Shown: piece after piece, positions 40,801 to 54,000 of the stretch
Layout: each line of letters starts with the position of its first letter
Numbering within the stretch: the first letter of the stretch is position 1
NCBI GenBank assembly: GCA_907165275.2
Contig: OU015672.1
Coordinates: 2,462,501 to 2,526,500, forward strand
Direction of reading: 5' to 3'
From: Zygaena filipendulae
Taxonomy: Eukaryota; Arthropoda; Insecta; Lepidoptera; Zygaenidae
Length of the DNA stretch: 64,000 nt
The notes under the pieces: model-generated
The model's database searches: none
What the model was told of the DNA's origin: nothing
What the model saw: only the letters and a program-made list of their open reading frames with translations
Made by a program: the position numbers and the translations under genes

Positions 40801-41934
40801 GGCGTCGCTGCCCGAGGAGCACCGCTCCTGCCTCCTGGGCAAGATTGCAGGGCAGAGGCCCAGGAGGAGGAAGGCGATGCTCATATACGTGTGCGCTGCT
40901 GACTCACAAGGTATGCTTAAGGTATAAGGCCGTGGTTCAATATGGGTCGATATATTATATACGAGCGAGTATTAGGTGGGCCTTGAAAACCGAAAATACC
41001 TAAGTAAATAAATGGATGTATCAAACTCATTGAGATTAAAATAAAACTAAACTTAACCTAAACTTATAATAACAATAAAATTAACTAAAAAAGATGATGA
41101 TACCAAGATAAAAAATAGTGGTGAGTCCCGAGTTTAGAAGTTTTTGGTAGGTGGGTCGCGATCCAGTCAACTTTGGGAACCACTGGCATAAGGTTGGTGA
41201 ACGACCACGCCTCTTCGGCCTAATTAATCGATTCGTTGCAGGACTCAATTTCGCAAACTTCTATGTGCTGTACTCGTATGTACCTACCAACTCTATGTAT
41301 TATACTGTAGGCTCTTTGGTGGTGAACAAATATTTTGTGACATCACTGTCGAGCCAAGCGCCATAAGAATTAATGACTCGCCTGGTGTAACTGCAGTTGT
41401 GCAAACTTTTTTTCTATTCAACTTTTGCGCTTAAATTCGTTCAGTTGTTAAAATGAATGATGACACGCTTGTCGTGCCACCCGCAACGAACCGTTTAAGA
41501 GGGCCCGGGCCCGATTACCGGTGAAGGTACTTGGTATGGTGAACAATGGGTTTCGCTTTCCAGTTTGGCGTATTCATATATCTGTATTATACCTAGTATA
41601 ATCTATACTGATATTATAAAGTTAACAAACTCGCTGGGAGCTTTTTACGGTACTCAAAGATCCTTTCCGGTTAATTATTTTTGTGCCAATAAAACTATTT
41701 AAATCGGTTTTTATTGTATCTACATTGGACAATAAATAATTAGGATTAAAGTGGCGATCAAGGTATAATAATATGACGTAGCGAGCTGAAACAAACACTC
41801 ATTTTTCATTGCCTGAAAATACAGATAAAACTATGTTCTCTTAAAATGAAACCTAGCTAGATCGATTAATCGCCCCCGAAACCCCTTGCATACCAAATTT
41901 CATAAAAATCGTTGGAGCCGTTTTTGAGATTCAG

Positions 41935-42023
<89 letters not shown>

Positions 42024-45000
42024 TAGCTGTCCCCCGCAATTTCATCCGCGGTAATTTTGGAGTTCCCGTGGGAATTCCAGGAAAAAAGTACTCTACGTCC
42101 TTCTTTCTACCCCTGACGACCCTGACAGTAGCTTACCGTGATTAGCTGTTCCCCGCATTAATTCCAGAGTTCCCGCGGGAATTCCGGGATAAAAACAATC
42201 CTATCTTTTAAATTGTACCATATTATAAATGGTTACAAAATTTTATCAGAATCCGTTCAGTAGTTTCGGAGTCCATCGCGGACAAACAACGTGACACGTG
42301 ATTTATATCTTTACTAGCTGTCCCCTGCGATTCATCCGCGGTAATTTCGGAGTTCCCGCGGGAAACCCCTGACAGTAGTTAACGGTGATTAGCTGTTCCC
42401 CGCATTAATTCCGGAGTTCTCGCGGGAATACCGGGATAAAAACTATCCTATCTTTTAAGTTGGACCATATAAATGGTTTCAAAATTTTATCAAAATCCAT
42501 TCAGTAGTTTCGGAGTCCATCGCGGATAAACAACGTGACAAGTGATTTATATATATTAGATAGATTAAGATAAGATATATACAAGATAAAGCAGCTGTTA
42601 AAACACGTGTAAGTTATACGCTATAACTTGTGGGATAAAGCATGGTCAGTTCGTCTTCTTATTTTAGATATTATTTGTACTTCATACACTTTTACTTATA
42701 CTTTCAAACTAATAAACTGGCTGGAAAAATTTTAATACGAAAGTTCCAAAGTTAAAAAAAAGCAAGATGAAGTGTTGCCAACGTGTTTGTTACAGACTGC
42801 TGTGCGGAGAAGGGCGCCCTGCAGTGCGGCGCGGCGGCGCGGCTGCGGGTGCGCGCGCGCCGTCTGGGCTGGCGCGTGCACGTGGCCGACCTGCACTGGC
42901 GCTCGCCGCTCGAGCAGCAGCGCGACCACCGCTTCCCCGTGCTGTGCGTCGCCGAGCTAGCCCGTGAGTAACCTCTAGTCTGTGGTATACCTACTCACAC
43001 CGCCCGGCCGTTGACCTTTGGTTTTACTTTTAAGATCATCGAAACAATTATCGTTTTTAGGGTTCCGTATCCAAAGAGTAGAACGGGACCCTATACTAAG
43101 ACTTCGCTGTCCGTCCGTCCGATCGGGCTCTATCACGCTAGGACTGTCATCTCGTCGCGCCCGCCACAGTCATTTCATATGGACGTATACAGTGACTTCT
43201 TGCGTTTGATACTTCTTACTGGCCACCGCGCTAGCAATAAAATATTAACTAGAGGTGATAGCGGTGTGGGCTGTTACTGCTGTGTGTGTCGGATAGTATC
43301 AAATTGAATGTGTCCCTCCCCCCCGCTGCCCGCCGCGCTCCGCCGCGAGCCCCGCGCCACACGCGCACCTGCAGGTGTGCACACAAGCCTGTAGTAGAAG
43401 TAGCGAGTTCAATCTACCTGTATAAAGTGTACCGGTGACACGGGTGTACCATCACGCAAGGAGTCATTGCTTGTGGCGCCCGCCGAAATCACATCACTAT
43501 GATACACATACGGTGGCTCCTAACTATCGACGAGCACTAGGGTTGTCGATTATACGTGAATGTACGTTCGCGTTCAGGCCAGTCGGAGCTGGGCGCGGTG
43601 GTGCCGGTGTTGTTCCTCAACTCGGGGCTCGGCACGCCGCTGCTGCCGCACACGCTGGAGTGCGCCGACTTCCAGGCGGCCCTGGACGCTGCGGAAGACG
43701 AAAGCGACAAGGCGTTGCTCAACAAATGGTGAGCCGGTTTTCGTGAAATAGTTCATGTTGACTCGAATTACCAAAAGATCGTGCGTCCAGTTTTTTCTAC
43801 CTACAATAATTGTGATGTAAAAGCGGTAAGTAGTACTAAGTAAGCTGTTATCATGGTAAGGTTGTATTAATAAGCTCGAGTCTGTGCTGTATCTAATTGA
43901 TCACTTGCCTACCTTTTTAGCAATTACAATAAAATGGAATAACATTTATTTCTGCACAACACACAAGAATAATAAACAAACATTAAAGCCGTTTTGTCAC
44001 GTGGTCATCGGTTTTCTATGCGTCAACGATATCTATCAGTGTCAAAATTGTATTCCGATGTGTGTCAGGTACTCGCTGTCGGCGGGCAGCACGCCGCCGT
44101 GCTACCGGCTGGCGCGCGGCGCGGCGGCGCGCGGGCGGCGCGAGCTGGCGCGCGCGCTGCTGGTGCTGGTGCGCACGCTGCCGCCCGAGGCGCGCGACGC
44201 GTACCTCACCACCGTCGTCGAGCAGGTCCGCGCGCCACGGGGCCTCCCTAACCGCCCTGCGAGCACAGGGTTGCCAGATCAAACTATTGAAATACCTGAC
44301 AAAAGTTCTCATTGGCAAATAATATTTCGGACGCTCGGGTCGGTTTAATTATTTTACTAAAACTGCAATTTCTTTATTTTAATTTATCAGTAATTTAGAC
44401 AGAATAAACAAGACAGTAGAATAAGATTTCGACAAAACTTTCAGGGTTGAGCGAGTGCAGAAAATAAAATTGTATATTTGTTTCTTCCCCGTGCGCTACA
44501 CGATACAATAAACGATTACGATAAACTCATTTCCTTCTAATTTGATAGATAAACTCAGCATGTAACCTCTATTACCAAATCTCACATTTCAATTTGATTC
44601 CCGAAAATCCGTGCATTAGGCCCGCCGCCCATTGTGACTTTTTGTCGACGTGACTTTCTGTCACTTATGAAAAATGTACTGAGGTCACCGTATTGTCACG
44701 TCACCATAATGAGCGCACTCAGTATAGTTTTCATTGCACTTGACTAAGTGACAGAAAGTCACGGCGACAAAAAGTCACAATGGGCGGCGGGCCTTATGGT
44801 TGACAACCCTAGCCACAATCAGTTTTGACTTTTGACACTGCACAGAAGCGATGATGTGTGTGTTTAGTGTTTTGTTTTTTTAATAAGGCATGAAACCATT
44901 CCAGGAGATCCAGCACACAGTGCTGCTGAGCGTGGAGGCGGCCCGGCGCTGCGTGTGGGTGTGCCGCGCGGGCGGCGCGGGCGGCGTGGGGGCGGCGGCG

Positions 45001-48000
45001 GGCGGCGGGGGAGGCGGCAGCGTCGACGGAGACGCCGCCGACGCCGCCCACCAGCAGGAGCTGCAGCGGCGGCTCAACAACCTGCAGAAAGACCTCAAGG
45101 TGCGACAACAACCTGAACGTGTATTTATTTATACTATACCAGCAGCTGTGCCCCGCGGTTTCACCTGCGTTAATTTCAGAAATTATAAATCTATATAAGT
45201 ATATATATCTATGTAAGTAATGAATTCCTATTTCCCTTGGTCACGGCATCACGCATCAACGGCTGGACCCAATTCGCTTATTCTTTTTTGTTGTGTTTTT
45301 TATTATAAGGAGAAGGAGAATACGAAAGAAGATTGGAGTTCCTGCGGGAATTCCGAAGCTCACGCGGGTGAATCTCCGAAACGGTTGGATGGATTTTTGC
45401 GGGATTTTCACTGCTAATTATTAGCTGATGTTAAAAAGTACTTTGAAGTTTTAGCGGGAATTCCAAAACTCACCCAGGTGAAACCGCAGGGCACAGCTAG
45501 TAATATGATAATAATGCCCTTCTCTATACCACTGAAAAAGTGTATCTATGCAAAATTTTATGATACCTACTCGTTTGCATAATTACGGCTTGAAAAAGTA
45601 ACAGACAGACAGACAGAGCTACTTTCCCAATAGGCTATTTGACAAATTTTTTTTTAGTCCATCTTGTAGATTATAAAAAATATTGGACACGTATTTTTTT
45701 TACGTAATAAAAAAATAACAGCGATATATTGAGTTGAAATTTCGCGTGACGTCAATAACTAGTGCAGTTCATATGGCGTCTTGTAGCGGTAAGTGACGTC
45801 ACGACACGAGCCCCCACCCTAAACTTTAATGCGCTTTATCTCTGTGTATTTTTATTTATTTGAAAAATAAAAAAATATGTGTCTAATGATTTTTGATTTT
45901 CTAAAAGACGGACTAATTAAAATTTTAATTTTAAAAAGTTGTCAACATCCCTATTAGTATGAACATGGACCAATAAAATGGTCCATGGTATGAACTTGAA
46001 ACCACACGTTGTTTTAGCTAAATTTAGGGAATACCCTGTTTTGAATTTCCTCGTGCTTTGTAAATAGCTGGGAAATAAAGTCGGCTATTTAATACCAATG
46101 AGCTATCCTGTCTCTGCAATTGGGTACCTACGTTGAAGCCATCGAAGACTGACGAATCAGCGCGCCGTCAATATTGTTATTAGATTACTTTTGACAACCC
46201 TATAGCTCGTAGTGGTGGTACTGTATCTTCTCCTTAAGCTGTGCAAATACCCTTCACTGGAACGTTAAGGAGTGAGGTACGATGCAAACTGCATCTCACG
46301 GGACTTTTGTTCATTTCCAGCAACATTTGAGCGAGCGAAACATCATCAGGGCGTCGGTGCGCGGGCGGGGCTGCGTGGGGGGCGCGGGCGGGGAGGGCGA
46401 GCTGCGCGAGTACACGGGCCGGGTGGGCGCGGCGCTCGCCGAGCGGCTCGACGCGCTGCTCGACGCCCTCGTGGCGGAAGGCGACGCGCCTGCCGGCTGC
46501 TGCGGTCTGCCCGCCAGGTAACTAATGTTGTTTTTTTTTGTGTGTACACCCTACAGCACGATGCGTAGCATGACACACGCGTGGCCTGGACTTTGTACCT
46601 AGTTACATATGCCATTAAAAAAAAAAAATGAGTCGCTATGGTCGCTTATCACCATACCGTTATAAATAATAAGTTGAGAATCTATAATGGTTATCGCTAT
46701 GGAAAACTTAGGAATGTCGCATGGTCACGAAAAATTGGCTAATATTTTCTGCTTGGCTTAAGAAGACTGAATAGTCAGGTGTTGCAGGTTCGACAATTTA
46801 TCACTTGTCTGGTACCTAGGTATATCTATATAGTCTGATTAGTTTGGACTTGGGATCAGGTGGAGCTATTTAATTATTATCATTTGTTTTTCTGTTTTTT
46901 TTTCTTAATCATTACCTTTGTTCTTTTCAGTCTATTCTACGAAATAAACGAACACCTCACGTTCTGTCAGAAGGCTGCGCAGAGCACTTCCAACAGGGAG
47001 ATCACCCTCAATGAGCTCAAAACGTGAGTACTATTAGAAAGAAGAAAAAAAGAAAGTACCTACATTTATTTCGGCACAACACACAAGAAAAAGAGACACA
47101 ATGCCTAATCAAAAGAAGCGACACTCTCTGCTATGGGTGTTTGTTGGATAAGATCGACTTGAAGAGAAATTTTTTTCAGGCAATCATGACTACTAACTAT
47201 GAAAGTAGGCTTTTCCAGCTTTGTTATTTTAATGTGTACAAACTATTAGTGTGTGTGTCTGTACGTTCGACGGTAGGTACGTGACTGGCGACAGCAGCGT
47301 GCCCCTGGCGCTGATAGGAGGCGCGGGCTGCGGCAAGGCGACGCTGGTGGCCCGCGCCGCCACCCTGGCGCCCGGCTGGCTGCCCGACCTGGCGCTCGTC
47401 ATCCGGTGAGCCTGGCCAACGCTCACTGATCAAATAATCTTTACTGTTATAAATGCGAGAGAGAGTTTGTCACGCTTTCACGCTTCAACGGCTCAACCGA
47501 TCATTATGAAATTTTGCATGCACATTGTCAGGACTACAGAGAGGAGTCCAGACTACCTCTGTGCCAAATTCCATCCAATTCCGTTCAGCAGTTCTGGCGT
47601 GATTGAATAGCAAACATCCATCCAGCCTGCAAATCTTCACATCTTTAAACTAATATTATAAAGATGTAAACTTTGTGAGTTTCTTTCACTTATAGGAAGC
47701 TACGATAGTCCTTAGTGACATAGGGTACTTTATCCCGTAATTCTCATGGAATTTCTAAAGTTACCGTGGGTAAGACCGCGGGGGACAGCTAGTTTCTAAT
47801 ATAAGTATAGATAAAAATGAATTATCGTAGAACGGATTAAATTGAACCGACTGAGTCTTCACGTTCGCTGGTCACTGTATGATGTATATTCCCTGTTGAA
47901 GGTTCGTGGGGCTGACACCGCAGTCGAGCAGCTCGCACCAGCTGCTCAAGTCGGTGGTGGACCAGTGCCACGTGCTGCACACCGGCACCGTGTACCGGGG

Positions 48001-51000
48001 ACGCAACGTCAGTACTGCGCACACGCACTCACGTACCTACTAACGCACACACTCGCACACTCGCACATACGCACATTGTTTATCTATTAGCATCACTGTA
48101 CGCTTTGAAATTATTAACCATAGTGCTAGGTATAGTTTGCAAAATCTTTCTCGAAGCTCTTGGAGGAAGGACACCGAAGGAATCAGCTAGAATCTATACA
48201 GCGAGAACTATTTTCCCATACGACAACATAAAACAACAAAACTTTTTTTACACGAAAATAAATGACGTTTTAAACTTTGACATTATCAGAATCGCCGTCA
48301 AAACCATCCATAAAACCCTGAGATAAAACCTGAGGATAAAACCACAAATTAAATTAGATTGGGTTGTTGAAGGGTGAAAGCCGTACCGAACACACGCGTG
48401 TCACGTGAAGTCTTCGTTATTTTTGTCACTTTCAGAATCTATTTTGGACCCCGAGCAGGAAACTGGCTTTGAAGAGAGCCATGTTTTAACTTGGAGAACA
48501 ATCTAACATTGTCATTGGCATTTCGCTATAATTGAAGAAATAGATAAAGAAATTTTTATCACTAAGAAAAGTTGTCATTGGCTAATTATAATTATAGACG
48601 CCATTATTAAAGAAGAAGAAGAAGAAGATTAGATTGGACAGCATCTTAGATTTCCGCCAAAAACTGCAAGCATCACTGACCACTGTGCGTGCGCTGAATG
48701 CGTTTCTATGCTTATTAAATCTACGGTTAATGTTAATGTGTTATTAACTTCACAGTGCCTTAGTTTTACTGTAATACTGTGAACTTTTTTGTGTTATAAA
48801 TAAATAATAAATAAATGGTGGGTTTTTCTAGGATGTGGGCTCGCTGTCGGCTGCGCTGCCGCGGCTGCTGGCGGCGCTGGGGCGGCGGCGGCCGCTGTTA
48901 CTGGCGGTGCTGGGAGCTGACGCGCTGCGGGCCGCGCGCTGGCTGCCCGAGCGGCTGCCGCACAACGTCAAGATGATCGTCACCGTCACCGAGGGTGAGA
49001 CATGACACGCACGCCATAGAACATTCACGGTTATTTGTACGGGGAACCGCAAGGTATCATTCCGAGCAACGCGAGTTTACACAAAAAAAAAACTTTTTTT
49101 ATAACGCCATCTGGTAAATCTTTGGTAGGTAAACATACAAGCTTTGCCCCCTATAGAATTTTCCAAATTTCTTTCTTATAACACACCCTCCAAGTTTCAG
49201 GTCTCTACGATCAGCGGTTTAGGCTGTGCGTTGATCCATCAGTCATTCAGGGCAAAGTATCTATTATATGTATAGATAGGCAGATACTATATAATCGTTT
49301 ATTACAAACATACACTTCAATGTTATATATATAATATAAAACTAAACTTAACCTAACCTAAAATAAATCTAAAATATATTATTAAAAGGAGTCCCTTTAG
49401 GCAAGGTTCCGAAGATAAAACTACTAATAATAATATAATTAAATGACTATCACTAAAGTATACAGTCTGTTGTCGACTGTACAATGTTATGAGGCTTTAT
49501 GACCAGGTCAAACGTATTTATCTTTGCAGAGGCAGACGAGCCTTCCTCGTCGGCCATAATGGCGGTGCTCTCGTCGGAGGACGGCCCCCGGGTGGTGCGC
49601 GCGCCGCCGGTGGGGGCGGACGAGGCGCGCGCCGTGCTCGCCGCCTGCGCCGCCACCTACAGCCGCCCGGGCGCCGCCGAGCCGCCCCCCGCCGCCGTGC
49701 GCGCCGTGCAGAAGTGCACCCTGCCGCTGTACGCTAAGGTGCCGTATCGCTTGCGGGCCGGGACATATTGTAATGACCAACGAATAACGTAAACGAGTGT
49801 CGTAGTGTACTTTTATGTTTTACTAGCCGTCGCCCGCGGTTTCACCCGCGGTAATTTTAAAGTTCTCGTGTGTAATTTCGAGATAATAAGTACTTTATGT
49901 CATTCAAGACTATTGTGACTTATTATAAGTGAAAGAATTTTCAAAATCTGTTTAGTAGTACCACAGATTACCCCCTACAATGCAACGTCACAAACTTTAC
50001 CTCTTAATCTAATATATGTATATAAATCACGTGTCACGTTGTTTGTCCGCGATGGACTCCGAAACTACTGAACGGATTTTGATAAAATTTTGCAACCGTT
50101 TATAATATGGTCCAACTTAAAAGATAGGATAGTTTTTATCCCGGAATTCCCTCGGGAACTGAAGGACATATATACATATATATATACATAGCTAGAACGT
50201 CTCCAGAATTTTTGTATAAGGTTCATCTTTGGGCTGCGGAAATTCGACCACGTATCAGAATACCGCACCAAATTGAAATGGCTTCCTATTCGCCGTCGTC
50301 GGGACTTACATATCCTCTCTCTCTTGTACTCTGTGTTATTTATCCCTAAAACTCCTTTCTACCTCAAAGAACGTTTCCAATTCCTCTCTTCCTCCCATAG
50401 CCTCTCCCTTCGTTCATCCGATAACTTATGTCTTTCCTTACCTATCCATTCCTCTAAATTCTATGACTTTTCCTTCACTGTTCGAGCCGCACGGCTTTGG
50501 AATTCCCTACCTGTGCCTATCAGGGCTGCTCGTTCGCTGGAAATATTCAGGGAGCTATTGAAGGAACACTATCTGACTTCTAGTTAGCACATAAAATTCG
50601 TATTCTATTATAGTAGAATTATGTATTGTTTATTGATTTAGTATACAATTATTTTACGTATAAGTATCTGTATGTTGTAAGTTTACGTAGTTTCTATTAT
50701 TTCTCGTATCTATATATCAGTATTTATATATTTTATTATTATTGAAATTTATTATGCAGATATTAATGCCGCACTATCTACCTTTCTTTTTACATCTCTC
50801 TCTACCAGAGGAGGCTGCCTATGAAAAAATTGCTTTCAGCAATATAGGTCGCCTCGTTGTACGTATCCATATGTTTCTGTGTTTTGTAAATTTTGTGTCT
50901 TCTACTGTGTGTGCAATAAAGTATATTTGATTTGATTTGATTTGATTTGACATAGAGTACTTTTTTCCCGCAACCTCCGCGGGAACTACGAAATTACCGC

Positions 51001-54000
51001 GGATGAAATCGCGGGGAACAGCTAGTCTAATATATATAAATCACGTGTCACGTTGTTTGTCCGCGATGGACTTCGAAACTACTGAACGGATTTTGATAAA
51101 ATTTTGCAACCGTTTATAATATGGTCCAACTTAAAAGATAGGATAGTTTTTATCCCGGAATTCCCGGGGGAACTCCGAAATTACCACGGATTAAATCGCG
51201 GGGGACAGCTAATATTAGTATATATATATACTAGCTGCTCCCGCGTGGTTTTTCCCACGCCTGTTTCGGGATTCCCGCAGGCTTTCTATATATCGTTATC
51301 AAAGTACCGTATCTCCTACTTCAAGACCAAAATAACTCCTCAAAATGAATTACGGTATTCCCGCGAAAGAGACATGTGGAAGTATTTTGAAATTTGTCTC
51401 CAGTACATAATTAAGTGTTGCTTTTGTATCGTAGCGTGGTATGGTGCCGCTGTGCAAAGGTTGCAAAATAAACTAAAATGATTGAGAAAATAAACACTTT
51501 TTGGAGTTGATAAATGACCGTCTCTAAAACTACACAAAAATCTGTTAGGTTACGTTTTCCTAGTAACACGATTTGCTCAGAGAAACAATCATTCTGCTGC
51601 TGCAAAACAGCGGGGAGACCCTATCGAGATGTTTGACTCGACAAAAATCTAATTTCTACCTCCATCCTGTGCAGATACTGGCGTGGCAAATATCCCTGTC
51701 AGTGGAAACGTTCACCGAGCAGTCAGAGCCGGAGACGGCTCCCGAGCTGGTCATCTGCGAGGATCTGGAGGGCCAGCTGATCCAGATCTTGGTGACGACG
51801 GAGGCGGCGCTGGGCGCGGACCGCGTCAGGACGTGCCTCGCGCTGCTCACCGCAGCCCGGAGGGGCTTGGACGATACGGAGATACTGGACCTGCTGGCTC
51901 ACGACGAGCTGTTCAGGAGTGAGGAGACTTACCGTGAGTTGCGAGACTTGTATCAGTTTAGTGTTGAACCAGAGATATATGGTATTTTAAATATCTTCTG
52001 TGGTCCTTATTTGTTGAAGTTGGTCGGAATAATGGCACTTGCCCCCGTGAGACTGCTTCCCCCCTAGAATGCATATTATACAGAATTTCCAGTTAAATTA
52101 GGGACGTATGGTAAGAAGGTAGTGTAATCGGTTCTCGTTACCATCTCAAATATCTAAAACAAACAATTTACCTTAAAAAAAAACCATGAAAAAAATATTT
52201 ATGACAAAATTTGGCGTAAAAGTTGCCGAAGTGCAGAGAGACTGTACGGTCGTTCAACGCCTTTTCTTCCACACTTTAATTGATACTTAAATGTGTCCCT
52301 TGCCAAAAATAACATCCTGTATATCTATATTTCCCACTGCATACGAATCGTGTTGGTGCAGTGCCGTGGGCGCCCGCGTCGCTGTTCTGGCCGCAGCTGG
52401 CCGCGCTGCTGGCGCCGTGGCTGCGCTGGGACGCGCGGGGCGCGGCGCGCTGGCGGGACGCGGCGCTGGCGGGGGCGGCCGCCGACCGCTACCTGGGGGA
52501 CGCGGCGCGCGCCGTGCGCCAGACGCTGGTCGACTACTACGAGGTGAGGACGCGGACACGTGCGGGCCGCGCGCGATTATCGCTACTTGGAGGACGGGAT
52601 GGGCCTGCCGACCGCTACCTGGGGGATAGGATAGGCCCGCCGCTATCTGAGGGACGGGGCGTGCCCATCGACCGCTACCTGGGGGATGCGGTACGCGCCG
52701 TGCGTCAGACGCTGGTTGACTACTACGAGGTGAGGATGCGGACACGTGCGTGGCGCGCGATTTTACCGCTACCTGGGGGACGGGATGGGCCTGCCGACTG
52801 CTACCTGGGGGACAGGATAGGCCCGTCGACCGCTATCTGAGAGACGGGGCGTGCCCACCGACCGCTACGTAGGCGATGAAGCAAGCCCACCGACCGCTAC
52901 GTGGAGGACGGATAAGGTCCACCGACCGCTACCTGGGGGACGGGGCGCGCCCTTCGAACGCCTCCGATCATACGTGGGTGCAACCAAACTCCTATGTACA
53001 AAATCTAGAATAAACCTTTATTTTCCTCTAAATTAATGAACTTATTTTAATTTCACAGGGTCTTTGGTTCACCGAGAACGATCCCAAAATGGCTGGTCGG
53101 CTAGTGTCGCAAGAGAACAAATTTTCTGAAGATTGGTATGCTAACATTAATTGAATTTTGCAAAATAGGTCTTAAGACTTTTTACTTAAATTTTATTTAC
53201 TTCAACAGTTACAACACGAGAAAACTTGACGAGCTACCGTACCAACACTATCACTTATACAAAGATGATCCAGAAAAGTTCGCCAACCAACCTTATTTCA
53301 CGAAACTGGAATGGATCCACGATAAAGTGGCCGCGACGGACTGTGGGCATTTTCTTGAGGACATAGCGCTGTTACACATGGATCCACTACCCGAACACAT
53401 GGAGATACTAAAGGAATTCTTGGAAGTCCACTCGTACGCACTGGATTATGATCACAGACAATTCTACGGGTTACTCAGAATGACTATAGAGAAAAAGCAG
53501 CGGGAGGGTTACGAGATTAAAAGCAAAATCGTCAACGGTTGGCTGCAGGAGATCTTCGATCCGCCGATACCGACCTTCTATCCGGCCAATGAGGAGTTTT
53601 ACAAAATCATAGAGAATAAAGATAGGGACAATAATAGACGTGATTTATCTGTGGTGGACGGGTTCGAGGACAAGGCGTTTGATTTGATCGTACGATTCGA
53701 CTCGCGAGGAAAATTCGTAGCCACGGTCGCTACGGACAGACAGGAGATATGCGTGTGGGACGTTTCGCAGTGAGTCTAAAATCTATACTTTTAACATTTC
53801 AATATCTGGGCAGCCCGGAATACATTGAACTGATTCAAGTACTCTCCCACTAGTAAGACGGCTGGCTTGGACCTACACACGTGCGTGTGTGTGTATCGCA
53901 AGGGTGACAGCTCAGAAGAATAAAGTGAGCTGACAGTAACCCTCAGCTGTCAGTAAATAATTGACACATGTAGATTCTACATAATGTGTCAAACTTTCCT

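Noticed and set aside
43308..43385. GC-rich patch that could be an extra exon between exons 4 and 5
   Set aside because: No acceptor, and exons 4 and 5 already join in phase.
42732..49780. Many long antisense or alternate-frame ORFs over GC-rich exons
   Set aside because: Stops are rare in such GC-rich sequence; none has its own splice logic or family features.
51104..51481. 125-residue plus-strand frame
   Set aside because: Its first half is CTAGCTGT-family repeat; the rest has no support.
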